From Prototheca cutis (taxonomy: Eukaryota > Chlorophyta > Trebouxiophyceae > Chlorellales > Chlorellaceae): DNA of 54,551 nucleotides. Positions 21,337-33,204 of this stretch are shown piece after piece. The position numbers were made by a program, and so were the translations under genes. A model generated the notes under the pieces. That model was not told the DNA's origin and did not search any database. It saw only the letters and a program-made list of their open reading frames with translations. The DNA is taken from NCBI GenBank assembly GCA_002897115.2, contig BCIH01000003.1, forward strand, positions 1,696,328 to 1,750,878. The letters run 5' to 3'. Each line of letters starts with the position of its first letter. Position 1 is the stretch's first letter.

Positions 21337-24300
21337 ATGTTCAGCAAGGCCCCGCGCGGCGAGGCTGAGGGCCGGACGAAGCATTCCTCGACCAGAAAGA
21401 CAAATGATGGGTGCGTTGAGAAGCATGGACCCCGTGCTGGGCGGACTCGGCCCCCGGCGGTTGAAACTCCGTGGGCACCCCCACCTGTCGGAGAACTGTG
21501 CGGCCCAGAGTACCTGGTGCCCTTGCCATCCATGGCGAATGCCCAGCTCCCAGTACCCTCGAGGCGCTGATCTTTCTTGACCTCTCACGCATGCAGGACG
21601 GAGGGACTGAAACGTGCTTCCAGAAAACATGCCAGCACCCATGCCACGGGGGCCCCCGACGCCCAGGGGGCCAAGCAAGTCCGGCGAGATGTGGACGCCT
21701 TTGTCGCGTCCCTGCCCATCCCCAGCTCCAAATCCTCTTCTTCCAAAGGTACTCGAGTGTGTGTCATGAGGGATACCGTTGTCATGGGGTGGTACAGTGG
21801 GTTCCGACCTGGCGGAGTGTGGAGCTCATGCTGCACCGGCCAAAGGAGCATCGTTGAGGCTCCCACCAGCCAGAGGCACCATACGGATTCGGAGTTTTCT
21901 GGTACCCACTCACTCTTCGCTCCACATGCAGACCCCAGCATGCTGGCCGGAGCCGTAAAGTCCAGGCTGCTCCGGTCCGAGATGGAGCGCCTCGACGCCG
22001 AAGCCCAGCTCGAGGAGTGGTACGCTGGGAGTTCCTTTCCTTTTGGGTGGTGGGGGGGTCCTTGGATTGGCATCGAATCGAGTTTCTGCCAGATGGCCAG
22101 TGTCACTAACTGTAGCAACACATTCACGCCGCTCCGGCAGGATCCAGGTTGCTGCGGACTTGAAGCATGTTGTTGAGGAGCAACAGGCGGCACTGGAAGC
22201 CCAGCTGGCCATGGGGTCACCCAACGACAGCAGGCCGCTGGGCATGGCTGCCGGTCCCACTGCACCGGGGTGTCCCGCCACAGCCACCGGCCCGCAGGGT
22301 CCAAAGGCAGCTGCCCTGGAAAGGGTTGTGGCTGCGCTGCGGAGCAGCGCCGACCTGAGTGAGGCACAACATGCCACGGCCTGGGACAGCGCCGCTGATT
22401 GGAAAGCAGGGGACAGCGGTGGTCCCACCGGTCATGGATCGCTGGCCCTGGCTCTGGCAGGCATCGAGCGGCGACTGGCCGGCGGTGCTGCAGATGGCGG
22501 CCAAGGTGGTGGCGTCGGCAGCGGCAGGCAACACGGCGACGACAGCAATGGCAACAGCCCTGGAAAGGAGGAAGCAAGGGCGCTCACAGCAGAGCTTACG
22601 GCGGTGCGACGTGAGCTGGCAAAGACAGTGGCATCGGAAACAACTCTCCGCAGCGCGCTGCGGGACGCGGAGGCAGAGGGGGAGAAACTCGAAAACCAGT
22701 GCGCGGAGCTGCACGCACGTGTGTCGTCGTTGGAAAGTCGGCTCGCGCAAGAGTCGGCGGCAGGGGAGGAAACACGGGCAGCACTGGTGACCGAGCGTGG
22801 GGAGCATGCGAATCTGACACGGCGGTACGAGCAGCTGGACTCGGAGCGGCAGTCGCTTCAGGCTGAGCTGGAGGCACGATCGGCGAGTCTTGCTGAACGT
22901 GACATGCGGCTTGAAGAACAAGATACGGCGCTGGCAGAGGCGAGGGCGGGGCAAGCCGGTCTGGGTGCAGAGCTGGCGGCGGCGGTGCGGTCTGCGGCTG
23001 ACGCGCGGCGGGAGGCCGATGCGGCGCGTGCCGAGGCTGCCGACCTTTACGAAAAGGCTCAGCGTGCACAGCGCGACGCGGAGGCCCGGAGCCACGAGGC
23101 CACGGCAGCGGCTGAGCTGGCGCAGGTGGCGACGGCCGAGGCCGAGGCGTCGAGGGAAGAAGCCCAGCGCGCGCACCGGGCCGCCGCGAGGCACGCCAGT
23201 GCGGCTGCGGCGGCGGAGGCCGAGCTGCAGCAGCTGCGTCCGGCGCGCGAAAGTGCAGAGGCTGCTGCTCGTGAAGCACGAACGGCTGCGGAGGTTGCGC
23301 GGGGTGATGCCGAGTCCTTGCGGGAGCGCCTGGCGGCAACGGAGTCTGAACTCTCAGCCGCTCGGCGTGCGGAGGCCGAGGGCGCCGCGACGCTGGCGAG
23401 GGACGCCGAAGTCACGGCGCTGCGTGAAGTCTTGGACCGTGTGACTGCCGCGGCGCAGGCCACTGCCGCAGAGCTCGACGCCGCACGTGCCGAGGTCGGC
23501 CGGCTGTCCGAACGGGTGGTCGAGGCTGAGCGGGTGGTTGCTGAGGCCCGTGATGTGCGGGACGTTGCTGAATCACGGGTTACTGAGCTGGAGTCGAAAA
23601 TGGTTGTGGTGGAATCGCGGGCTGCGGAACGAATTGCGGAGGTTGAAGCGCGTGTTGCGGCTGCCGAGGGCATGGCGGCTGCCGAGCGTGCTGCAGCGGC
23701 CGAAGCCAGAGCCTCAGGCGCGGCCTTGGCTGCCGCACCTTTGGATAAACAGCAGCAGCAACAACAAGACAGCAACAACCAGGCACCACAGCCGAACGGC
23801 TCGTCGTCGCCCCCTGCCCAGGTCTGGCAGCTGCTGGATGTGGTGAGGGGCCTGGAGCGGGCATTGGCGCAGCGAGACGCTGAACTGGCTGCGGCACGGG
23901 CAAGTGTCCGCCCACGATTTGCGACACCCGTCTCGGCTGCGCTGTTTGACGACGATGCCAATGCGGGTGATGGCATGACACATCAGCACGGTGCATCGTC
24001 GCAAGCACCACCATCGCTAACCGCTGACGCATCGTTAGAAGATTTGCGGCGACAGCGCGACCGCCTGGCAGAGGCGGCCTCCAGGGCATCGGCGGCACAG
24101 CAGGAACTCCGTGAGGACCTGGCGGTCGCACAGCGTGAGCTGGCCGATGCACGCGAGGCACGACGGGAGCTGGGTCTGGTGGTCGAGGCTCAGAACACAG
24201 AGTTGCAAGCCCTGCGTGCCGAGATTGTTGGGCTGCGCAAGGCCGCCACGGACGAGCGTCGTATGAACGGTGCTTCTTCCAATTCTGGTGGAGATGGTAT

Positions 24301-26796
24301 CGACGTCAGGGACCTATCCTCGGGACCCCTTCGCGACGATGCCATCAACGACTTGTCGCCTGCAAAACGCTGGCCCGAGGGCGACCCTTCGTTGCCTGCG
24401 TCGCCAGCGCGATACCCCTCGCCCGACCGCCACCTGCTGCGGCAGTTGGAAGGTCTACCACCCGCTGAGCTGCGCGAGCGTGCGCTGCAGTGCGAGCGGT
24501 TGTTGAGAGAAGAAAGGGCGGCGCACGTCAGGACGATCGAGGAAGTGCAGGCCGCCCACGACGACGAGGTCTGCTTTGTTGGGTGTTGCTGGTTTTACGT
24601 CCATGATGGCCACGACGACATTTTCTTTTATGCTTGGACGAGCACAGAAACACACCTCATCCATCCATCCATCAACACGCTCAGGTCCGTGAGCTCAAGC
24701 GGCAGCACGAGGCATCGATGCAGGAGGCGGAGCTTCGCCACCTAGCAGACCTGGACGACGCTGGCGGTGCGGCCGGGCGGCTGACCCCCGGTGCTGGCAG
24801 CCTGCTTGTGGCGCAGCAGGAACTGGCAACGGCCAGGAAGCAACATGCGGCTCGCATCGGCGAACTTGAAGCTGAGTTGGAGACCCTCCGTGCCCGGGTG
24901 CAACTGGCCTGCGGCGACAACGGTGCTGGCGACATCGCCGCGTTTGTCTCGCAGGAGTCGCTGCCTGGCGGCGGTCGCCGGAATGCAGTCCACACATGCA
25001 GCTCCTTCAACAGTTCGCCAGCCCGCTGCCGCATCACGGCCGGTAGCCTGGGCTCTAGCCCCGCCAAGCCGCGAGGAATCATGTCTGGGGCATCGACACC
25101 ATGCAAGACACCCCGTGACCCGGCGGCCAATGGCGGCGGCCGTCTGCACTCGTCGGCGCAAAAGCCTGTTATCCGACGAGGGCCGTCTCCCGACGCGACC
25201 TTGGAGGAGCTGAGCGAGCAGCTCGAACAAGCTCTGGAGGAGTGTGACCGGTGCGTGGTTGGGTGGGTGGGTGGGTGGGGAGGTTGCGTCTCTTGGTAGA
25301 GGAAGAGTTTGGTTCTCATGCATGCATGCATGCATGCATGGGGAATGGATGTCTAATTCTACTTTCTTTCAGGATTACAACCCCAGCAATCTGTAATACC
25401 ACCGCTCTCTTGGCACAGGCGTGAGGCGGCGCTGGCGGAGTGCCAGGACATGGTGGACGAGCTTCAGGCCTTTGCCGAACAGAAAAAGGCCGAAGCCGCT
25501 GCGCTCGCCAAGGCACTTGAGGTTTGTAATAACGAGGGAGTTTGCAGGGGTGTTGGGGGTGGATGCGTAACGTAAATAACCCACATACACACCAATACGA
25601 TGCATCATGCCTGCAGTCGGCCAACGGAGCACAGCGTGATCTTTCTCGGCGACTCAGTGCGGCGGAGGAGCTGCTGCGGGCGTCCCAGGATGGGGCGGCG
25701 GCCGCCGAGGCGAGGACGGGCAAGGCCGAAGCCCACGCTGCCAGACTGGCAGAGGAACTTGCGGCTCTGCAGCAGATGCACGACGAACTCCAGTCGGAGC
25801 ACACCGCTACCTGCGGACAGCTCACCGCCGCTCAGGTCGGTGGGATAAGGAGGTTTTCTGTTGTTTCCTCTTGGGCGAAAAAGAGAGGGGGCTGGTCTCC
25901 CTTTGGCAGTACATCGGGAGGTGAGTTCCTTGGCTGAAAAGTTACATACTCGCTTCGGAGCCCAGTCAAAGCATCCACTCACTGAGACACCCCGCCGTCT
26001 GTTCCCCTCAAGCACTGCAGACGGGACACGAGCATGCGCTGAAGCAGATTGCCGAGTTGGCCGCAGAGCTCGCAGCCACACAAGCAGAGGCGGTGCGTTC
26101 TGTTGATTGATCTGTTTTCGTTCTTCTGGATGGTGGTGTCGGGCTTGGGGGTCAATTTTCAAGCTGGCGGGCGGCTCATCAAGCGAATCTCACGTTGCCT
26201 CACTGACTTGCACTTCCGGGCCCTTGCCAAGCAGCGATCGTTCTCATCACATGCCCGTCCCTCCTTCGTCAAACGACCCACTTGCAGCGTCGGGCGAGCG
26301 AGGCGGCGGAATCTGCGCGAGCGGCGCTGGACGAAAGGGAGCAGGAAGCCGCCGAGAAGCTGCGACGGGAACAGGACAACTTGGCCGAGTACCTGGCAGA
26401 CTCGCTGCGGACCAGCATCCGACAGGCGTTGCACTCGGAGAACGTGGAACGCCAGCAGCAGCAATTTGTTGGACAGGAGGAACGCGATACGGGCCACCAT
26501 CACCATCTCGGGGCGTGGGCCGACGAGGGGCACCGTGATGTGCACGCCACCATGCCAGACTTGATGGGCCATCAGAACACTGCCTCCAATGGCCAGGTGT
26601 CGGACCCAGCCTGGAAGATGCGGCTGCATGCCGGGGACGAACGTGGGCATCCCCCCGCAGAGCGTCCGGTCGATGGCCGACTGACGCCTCAGCCGGCGGG
26701 GTGGACCGGTGGGCTGTCAGGGCCTGGCACGCCGCATTCTGCCGTCAGCTTTGAGACTTCCTGGTCCGACACTGGTGCGTTTAGGGTTGCGGCGTG

Positions 26797-26849
<53 letters not shown>

Positions 26850-28272
26850 TGTTTTGGGTGGGGGGAAGGCTTCTCTTTCTTTCTTCTGAGCAGCAATTGC
26901 CTGTGGATGTGCGAGGGCCGACTGGTGTCCGCAGAACGATAGCAAACCATAAACGCCTACCACAAAACACACACACACACACACACAGTGGTGGAACTGG
27001 CGCCTGCAGCACTGGAAAAGAAGAAATCCAAAGGAGCCCTGCACAAGCTGGCCAAGATGCTGCGTGGCGGCGGGTCAAGAAAGAAGGGCGCCAAGGCCAG
27101 TGCCGGTGCAACAGCCGGCGACGTGCTGCCGGCCCGCAGCCCCAGCTTGGGTCACCCGGGTCTGCACAGGTGGGGGGATTGATGCAGGGTTGGGAGGAGG
27201 GGGGGAGTATTTCTGCGTGCGCGTGTGACAGTGGAGTCTGCGCATTCCCTGTACGACTGGAAGAATTGGCCCTGTCACGATTGATTCTGCCACGAACGTC
27301 TCTCCTTCGTGCATGCAACCTTGGCGCAATGTTTCCTTTTCCATCCCCTAGCTCGCCAACCCTTCAACAAACAATTCGCTGGGCTTTGTATGCAGGTTGT
27401 CCAATGGACAGACGGCAGGGTTCCTGGGGCCCCAAGTCGCCAAGTGGGAGCAGCAGCAGCACATGGAACATGAGGAGGGTGGCTTGCAGCAGCCACGAGT
27501 GGCGAGCCTCCGGGCTCACGAAGGCCCAACAGGGACGCCGACAGAGAACTGGGCCCAGGGTGGCGTCCATGAACTTGAGCGGGAGCTCCCAATCAGTGCC
27601 CCGAGTCCGGCGGAGCTGGGCCAACGTGCTCGGCTGTCCACCCTTTCTGAAGGCCAGGAGGAATTCCGCGACACCTGGGGCATCGAGCCTGTTTCCCAGG
27701 ACGGAGTTTGGACGCCGCGCGGTGCACATGACGACGCGCGTGCAGACCCTGCCAACTGGAAAGCTGCCAGGGAGCTGCCCACGGAAGAGGAGGAGGCCCT
27801 GCGTCGCCAGTTTCTGGGCGAGGTGGCCTGGCGGCGAAACGACCTGGCCTCGCCCGTGGAACCCGAGGGTCTGGGATTCGAAGACGATGTGCTCACGGGG
27901 CTGCGTCAAGGTTCACCCGAGGTCATGCCCCGCGGCGGCACCGACATGGGGGAGGTGGTGACGCGGCACGCAGGTGCCGTTGGCGGGTATGCACTTACCG
28001 ACGCTCAAGGAGACTCCGCGATCACCCGGCGCCCTCCGGCGATTGACCCCGGCCAGGGTCCGTCGGGTCTGGACGAGGAGGCGCTGTCGGCGCGGCTCCG
28101 GGCCTGGCACAAGAGCCGGACGTGGCAGGCGTCGACGCTGACGGAGAGCTGGCAACTGGCAGCGGTACGCGACTCAATCCGTGGTGTCGGCGATAGCGCT
28201 GGGGACGAACGGCAGTACTCCAACGTGCACAGCAACGCCCTGTATGCCACGGGCAGGCAGGGCCCACGCTGA
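21337..28272 (+). CDS. Long alanine-rich coiled-coil protein (1748 residues)
   Basis: I do not recognise a named family. Eleven exons join in frame: 21337-21410, 21597-21748, 21932-22019, 22141-24568, 24685-25250, 25419-25521, 25617-25835, 26021-26092, 26288-26774, 26989-27169 and 27396-28272. Exon 1 ends at a GTGCGT donor. The central exon (809 residues) is almost entirely heptad-like Ala/Glu/Arg/Leu helix, for example EAEASREEAQRAHRAAARHA and ELEAELETLRARVQL. The coiled coil is interrupted by disordered linkers (a Gln run with NNQAPQPNGSSSPP near residue 640, and a Ser/Pro region in exon 5). The C-terminal 400 residues are non-helical, with a basic patch (KKKSKGALHKLAKML) and Trp-containing motifs (EVAWRRNDLASP, ESWQLAAVRDSI). 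This architecture suits centrosomal, basal-body or Golgi-tether proteins. The tail would be the best handle for a homology search. Confidence 0.85.
25261..25280 (+). repeat. TGGG repeat, potential G-quadruplex, just after a 5' splice site
   Basis: Intron 5 of the coiled-coil gene opens with GTGCGTGGTT followed by (GGGT) repeats ending in GGGG, a textbook four-run G-quadruplex motif in the RNA strand. Six CATG units follow at 25317-25340. Confidence 0.85.
25317..25340. repeat. CATG tetranucleotide repeat (six units)
   Basis: Perfect (CATG)6 within intron 5 of the coiled-coil gene. The same self-complementary core occurs as isolated TGCATGCA copies in many introns and spacers of the window. 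Confidence 0.9.
26802..26843 (+). repeat. (TG)21 microsatellite near the 5' end of an intron
   Basis: Uninterrupted TG repeat starting 27 nt into intron 9 of the coiled-coil gene (26775-26988). It is complementary to the (AC)10 tract at the 3' end of the same intron. Confidence 0.95.
26967..26986 (+). repeat. (AC)10 tract abutting a 3' splice site
   Basis: The tract runs directly into the acceptor AG at 26987-26988 of intron 9 of the coiled-coil gene, taking the place of a normal pyrimidine tract. It can pair with the TG repeat at 26802-26843. Confidence 0.9.
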
Positions 28273-29172
28273 GTGGATTGGTATGTGGATGACAGGAGCC
28301 CCGAGGAAAAGGGGCAGAAGGGGTGGGCTGGTGCGATGGACAGGATCCAGAAGCCACCACCCGTTTCCTCACACCGCCAGCGATGCATGCACGACTCACT
28401 CTGGAGAAAGGGCATGCTCAAAAATGCGTGAGCTCCACGGATCCGCAGACTCCTCTTTGCCGAGTTCGGTCTGTAGTACAACCGCATGGCATGCAATGCA
28501 CTTAACTCCCTTGCCCGAATTCCAACTGTCAAAATGCGCAAACTCTGCATTCTGAGCAACTCGACCAGGACGTGAGCCCTTTCCACCCTTGTAAAAAAAA
28601 AAACACGCTGAAAAATAAAACATTGAAAATGCAGCCCTGGCAGGAATGTGTGGTACAAAAGGCACTCGCGTTGGAGGCATGTGCGAGTGCACTTGGCTTG
28701 CATCGACTGTTTGAGCAGTGCCTGCCAGAGCACGACTGCTGCCATCTTCAGTGCCGCTCCACTTCTGGTCAGGGCAGGTGCCCACACGTTGACAAACACC
28801 AAGTCAGGGATGAACTCGGTTCATAAAAGACAGAACAAACTCAATCATTGGATGTCATGGATTGACTGAACGTAGGAATATCGGAGTGCATGTCTGGGAG
28901 AGTGGTCATGGGTTGGAAGTTGCTGAAAGCATTTCAAGGGCAGGCCTGTGGGAGGAAGCCACAAGAAGCTGGCCCGCGTTCGAGCCCCGTTCCATCTCAT
29001 GACACCCACCGATCCCTTCTTGCTTGTTGGAAGTTCCCGATCACACACATCTACATTGTCATGTTTTCGGATAAAATATTCTGTCGTACCTGTGAGGGTG
29101 TTTTATCCGGAGATCTCGCGTGAATCCCGGCGTACGGGGATTCCAGCCCCTAGACCTGGGGGCGGAAGCCCC
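28273..29172. other. Intergenic region
   Basis: About 0.9 kb between two plus-strand genes. It holds a run of ten A after TGT at about 28590 and no supported frame. A 265-codon minus-strand frame crossing into the upstream exon is rejected as a shadow. Confidence 0.5.
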
Positions 29173-31070
29173 ATGAAGGCTCACATCGCCCCTGCCGCCC
29201 TCTGGGCCCTTGAGTTTGTGGCGGTCCTGCAGGCCTGGGTAATACTCCGGTTCTTCCCAGGGCGGATGAGGTGTGTTTCATGCCAATTTTGATGGAATCT
29301 GTAAAAAATTGCACTTGGGAGTGGGAGGAATGGGGGGGTCTGCACCCCATCCCGGGATCCGTTTGACCAAGCACTAAACGGGCCCCTGCTTCAGGAACTG
29401 GAGGCCGCGGCTGTCAGATGTGGCAGCCTGCAGAGGTGAACCTCGCGTGTTTGGTTCATGGAAGAAGTCTGCATCATTGTCTGATCAGCCATTGAAGGAC
29501 GGTGGAGGCCTGCTGGGGATCCAGCCTGGCATCTCGATGTCTGTGCGCATGCTGCCTGCTGCCCATGCTTCCATTTGCAGACCCCAAGCCACTGAGCAAT
29601 CCCCCTCTCTTGTCAGGAGACCCGCACACGCTGGAGACATTCAGGACCGTCGTTGCGGTCTACACCGTGGGTTTCAGCTTGGTGCAAGGGTTCTGGGCGG
29701 GCTGGGGCATGCTGTCCAAGTGGCTCACAATGTGGTGAGTGTATTGCGGTGGATGGAGCACTGCATTTGTGATGAGCCGGATTGAGTGCTGTGCATTAGA
29801 AGCCTGTGTTGAGCGCTGCGCCTTTGAGCACATGGAGACGGAGGGCTCTGCAAGCTTTTGTGTGGTTTCGGTTTGTTCCACGCATGCGCAGCACTGCCTG
29901 GGCATCGTGCCCCACGAACTGCAACTCTGTTCCCCCAGGAGCTGGTGGTTGCTGACCATCTACTTTTGTGTGGCTGCCCATGCGAGCCGGTCCGTCGCCC
30001 GTGAGCCAGGCCTGGCAAGGAAAGAGTCCGGCACGGCCAGGTTCCTCGTGGCTTCCTTCCACATCCTCTGCACGGTGACCATGTGGTTGTGCCTCGGTCT
30101 GCAGGGCAACAGTGCGCCGGGTGGTAGGGGGATGGGTTTTGCGGGCGGGATTGTGTACTAGGAAAAGGGTTGCCACGCCAGCATGGTTTCGCCTGGAATC
30201 ACAGGAGCTCGCGCTGACACGTGGCACTGTGTCGGCTTTGCGACTCCCACGATGCAAGTCCTCGCTGGTGCTTGATCTCTCAATTCTTGAACGCCAGTCA
30301 ACCTCCCTGTGCCCCATTCCACCACCCCAACCACCACGGCGGTACGCTCAGATGGCATTGGTGCTGACAGTCATGACCTGGTTCATCCTGCTGCCGGGAG
30401 CAGCGACCATCAAGGACTCTGAAGCCAGGAGGGTGGCCATCGAAGGCATCCGCAACTTTGGTAGCTACAATCAGCATGGCGTAAACATCGTGAGATCGTT
30501 TGCTCGGCTGGCGGGGAGGATTGGCTGGCCTGACGGCCTCGGTGTCCTTGACCGGAATGATGCCTGGCACGCACGGGGAACTGGCTGTTCTGCACCTAAT
30601 TTGTGTGGCTGGAAAAGTCTAATGACGTCATTTCGTCCAAGTCTCAACATTCACACCGGAATGCAAGGTCTTCCTGGCCGCGGAGGGGTGGCTGGCGTCA
30701 CTCCCAATCTTCCCGGCGATGTCGGCGGTTGTGAGCCTCTACTGCGCTGCATTCGCCGCCTTTGCGCTTGCGAGGTACATGGTATTCGGAAGGTGAGAGC
30801 TGGCGGCGCCGCCTGGCCGCACCTGGCCAGCATAGTGGAAGAAGGTCCAGGGGTTGCCAGCAAACCTTCTTTGCGAACTCCCAACGGCAGCAACAGCGAT
30901 CCCACCCCGCCATCCATTAGTGCAGGTTCATTTATGCCGTCCTGGATTGCCCTTCCCCGCAACAATGGGAGCGGGTGGCTATGGTGTTCGCCATGCACTG
31001 GGCCGGCTTTGTCGTGTTCCTGTCGCTGTGCAGGCTGAAGGCGCATCTTCTCCGAAATAGGAAACGCTGA
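29173..31070 (+). CDS. FAR-17a/AIG1-like multi-pass membrane protein
   Basis: Seven exons join in frame to 272 residues: 29173-29270, 29395-29435, 29617-29734, 29939-30111, 30371-30489, 30668-30792 and 30926-31070. The junction after 30111 has an alternative donor at 30121. About six or seven hydrophobic helices are visible. Helix 3 begins SKWLTMWSWWLLTIYF, and a later segment reads NQHGVNIVFLAAEGWL followed by a long hydrophobic stretch. The pattern T-x-W-x-x-x-L-x-x-I-Y-F near one helix and H-G-V-N before another is that of the AIG1/ADTRP family, whose catalytic residues are a Thr and a His in these places (here Thr84 and His179). AIG1 and ADTRP hydrolyse fatty-acid esters of hydroxy fatty acids in animals; the algal substrate is unknown. 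Assignment is by motif, so moderately sure. Confidence 0.65.
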
Positions 31071-31718
31071 GCCAGCTCGCCCGAAGATTGCGCACCGATG
31101 CGCCCATGGTTCTGAACGTCGCGACCGCGTGCATAGATCACGGAAGTCGTGCGACGACCCCGGGAGGCCATCTTTTTCGTGCAGTCCACGCACGTGAGGT
31201 GCCCGCGGCACTGCCCGCAGTCCGGCGCCCCGCGGGTCTGAGACACACGCTATCGCCTGGATTCCACGCAAAATACCTTGTTCACCCCAATTTTTATTGA
31301 CATATTCTTCCCAGGCACTTTTAGTGCTCCAAGGAAGGGGTTTGGAGAGGCTGAACCAGGCAGAATCCCCAAATCCTCAGGTACCGCCGCGATTGTCGTA
31401 CAGTTTTGGGGAGGGGGCCCGGCTGAGACGATATCGTGGATATCTGAGGCATCTGGCTCGCCGGTCTCATCATGACACTTTGCACATTACAGGGGTTGGA
31501 AGTATTTGTCGTGCTTGACTGTCGCCAATTGCTCCCACGGTACGCCCGAAAGGTGCTCCACACCAGTGCTGCTGCTGGAGGCCAGGAGGAAATTCCCGCC
31601 GGATTTCCCTGCCCCCAAACGACCAGTCGACCGGAGCGCAGTTGACACCGCCTGTGTTGAACTGGCTTCTCGGTTCTCTAAACTCCATTTGCATTTCATT
31701 GCTGCTACAGGATCACCG
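31071..31718. other. Intergenic region upstream of the RRM gene
   Basis: About 0.65 kb. A GCTACAG acceptor-like sequence ends at 31710, nine bases before the ATG of the RRM gene, so a 5' UTR intron is possible. No other frame is supported. Confidence 0.45.
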
Positions 31719-33204
31719 ATGGCGTCTAGTGTGGTGGAAGTGCGGGGCCTTGCCCCCGGCGTGTCCCATTCGGAGCTGCACGAGTTGTTCCAGAGCGTTG
31801 GCCCTATAGTGCACCTGACCACGGTCAGCGGCCGCGATGGCAAGGGTGTGTCTGCAGTGGTGGTCTACGAGACGCCCACCGCTGCTGCGCAGGCCCTGCA
31901 GTACCTCCAGAACACCAGCTTGCAGAGCCCGTTCAAGCTCCAGCTCCAGTCCGCGACGCAGCTGGGGGCCAGCCTGGCCGGTCTGTCGCAGCAGTTTGCA
32001 TCCGTGAGTGCATGGATCAGAGTTTGCGGGTGTCGGCGTCGTGTCGGTGCAGCTGTGTCAGCGTGCCGTCGTCCGGCTGACACATGGCCGACCTGAACGG
32101 GTCCCGGCCAGGGACTGGAGGGGGGTCCTGGGACTGGCCCTTCCAGTGGCCCGCCAGCCTCCAGTCCCGCTTGTCTTTGTTTTGTTTCATGAACCATGTC
32201 GTGTCATGATGTCCCATCATGCCAGCACGGCTGCCTGCGGCCACACATGTCTGGCTTGCTGCAGCCTGTAGGGCTCCAGATGTCTGCAGCAGAGCCTGGT
32301 CCAGCACTCATCCCATCCCATGCCCCTCTCCTCGACGCAGTCTGACCTTGCTGGCATGGGTCCGCATGCCGGTGCCGGCTCGTTGCTGTCGTACGCAGCG
32401 CCCGGCGGCCTGGAAGCCGGACTTGCTGCGCTGCACCTTGGCGGCCACTTTGGCGCCGACTTGACGGGTCCCGGCGCGGCTGGCCTGGACACGGGCATGT
32501 TCCACGGCCCCCCCGGCGTGCACCATCCCGGCGACCCGGCCTGGTCCATGGTGGGCATGGGCGCGCTGGGCGCGGGGGCCATGGGCCCGGCGCTGATGCA
32601 GGCGGCGCTGGCGCAGCAGCAGCGCGGGCTGGGATGGGCCGCGGCACGCCAGCGGGGCCTGCTGGGCAGGCCGCTCGGCAAAGAAGGTGCTTCCAAGGAG
32701 CCCACCGTCAAGCTGTGGCTGGGAGGCGTCGATGGCACCGCTACACTCGCAGTCATCGACGAGATTTTTGGGAAGTGAGTGAGAAGCGCAGGGGATTGGG
32801 AATCGAATGGTGCTCGCTCGCCTGTCCCCGCCCACCCCATCCAACGATGGCTGAATATGCTTGCTGTTGAGTGCTGGGTTTGAAATTCAAGTCTCTGCAT
32901 GGCTTTTGGTTCCTCTGCCCAGCGATGACCACCATGCCTTGTGAATTGGGCCAACCGCTCCGTGCCATCCCATCCCAGGTTTGGCCCTCTGGCGGACAAG
33001 GAGCTCCAGCAGGCTCGCCATGAGCGCGGCCGCACCGACCAGTGGGGCTTTGTCGTGTTCAAGACCGTTGCCGACTCCAAGGCGGCGTATGAGGAGCTGT
33101 GCGGCAAGGTCATTCCCGAGCTCACTGGCACGCGCCGGCTCAAGCTGCAGTACCGCGTGCCGGACTCGCGCCGCAACCGCCAAGTCATGGTCCAGGCCTC
33201 TTGA
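31719..33204 (+). CDS. RNA-binding protein with two RRM domains
   Basis: Exons 31719-32003, 32341-32774 and 32979-33204 encode 314 residues. RRM1 (about residues 5-75) starts SSVVEVRGLAPGVSHSELHE and continues with FQSVGPIVHLTTVSGRDGKG and a VVVYETPTAAAQAL segment. RRM2 (about 222-302) has VKLWLGGVDGTATLAVIDEI, FGKFGPLAD, and an RNP1-like strand QWGFVVFKTVADSKAAYEEL. Between them lies a linker of about 120 residues rich in Gly, Ala, Met, His and Gln (for example GMFHGPPGVHHPGDPAW), likely disordered. RRM1 lacks the usual aromatic RNP1 residues, so RNA contact may be mainly through RRM2. This layout resembles plant nuclear RRM proteins with spliceosomal or mRNA-handling roles, but I cannot name the orthologue. 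Confidence 0.85.

Noticed and set aside
20932..21678. 248-codon minus-strand frame
   Set aside because: It overlaps exon 1 and part of exon 2 of the coiled-coil gene on the opposite strand and shows no recognisable motif.
23059..23976. 305-codon Ala/Ser-rich minus-strand frame
   Set aside because: It is the antisense shadow of the Ala/Glu/Arg coiled-coil exon; GC-rich codon bias keeps the opposite strand open.
28005..28802. 265-codon minus-strand frame
   Set aside because: Half is antisense to the last coiled-coil exon and the rest is intergenic; no family resemblance.
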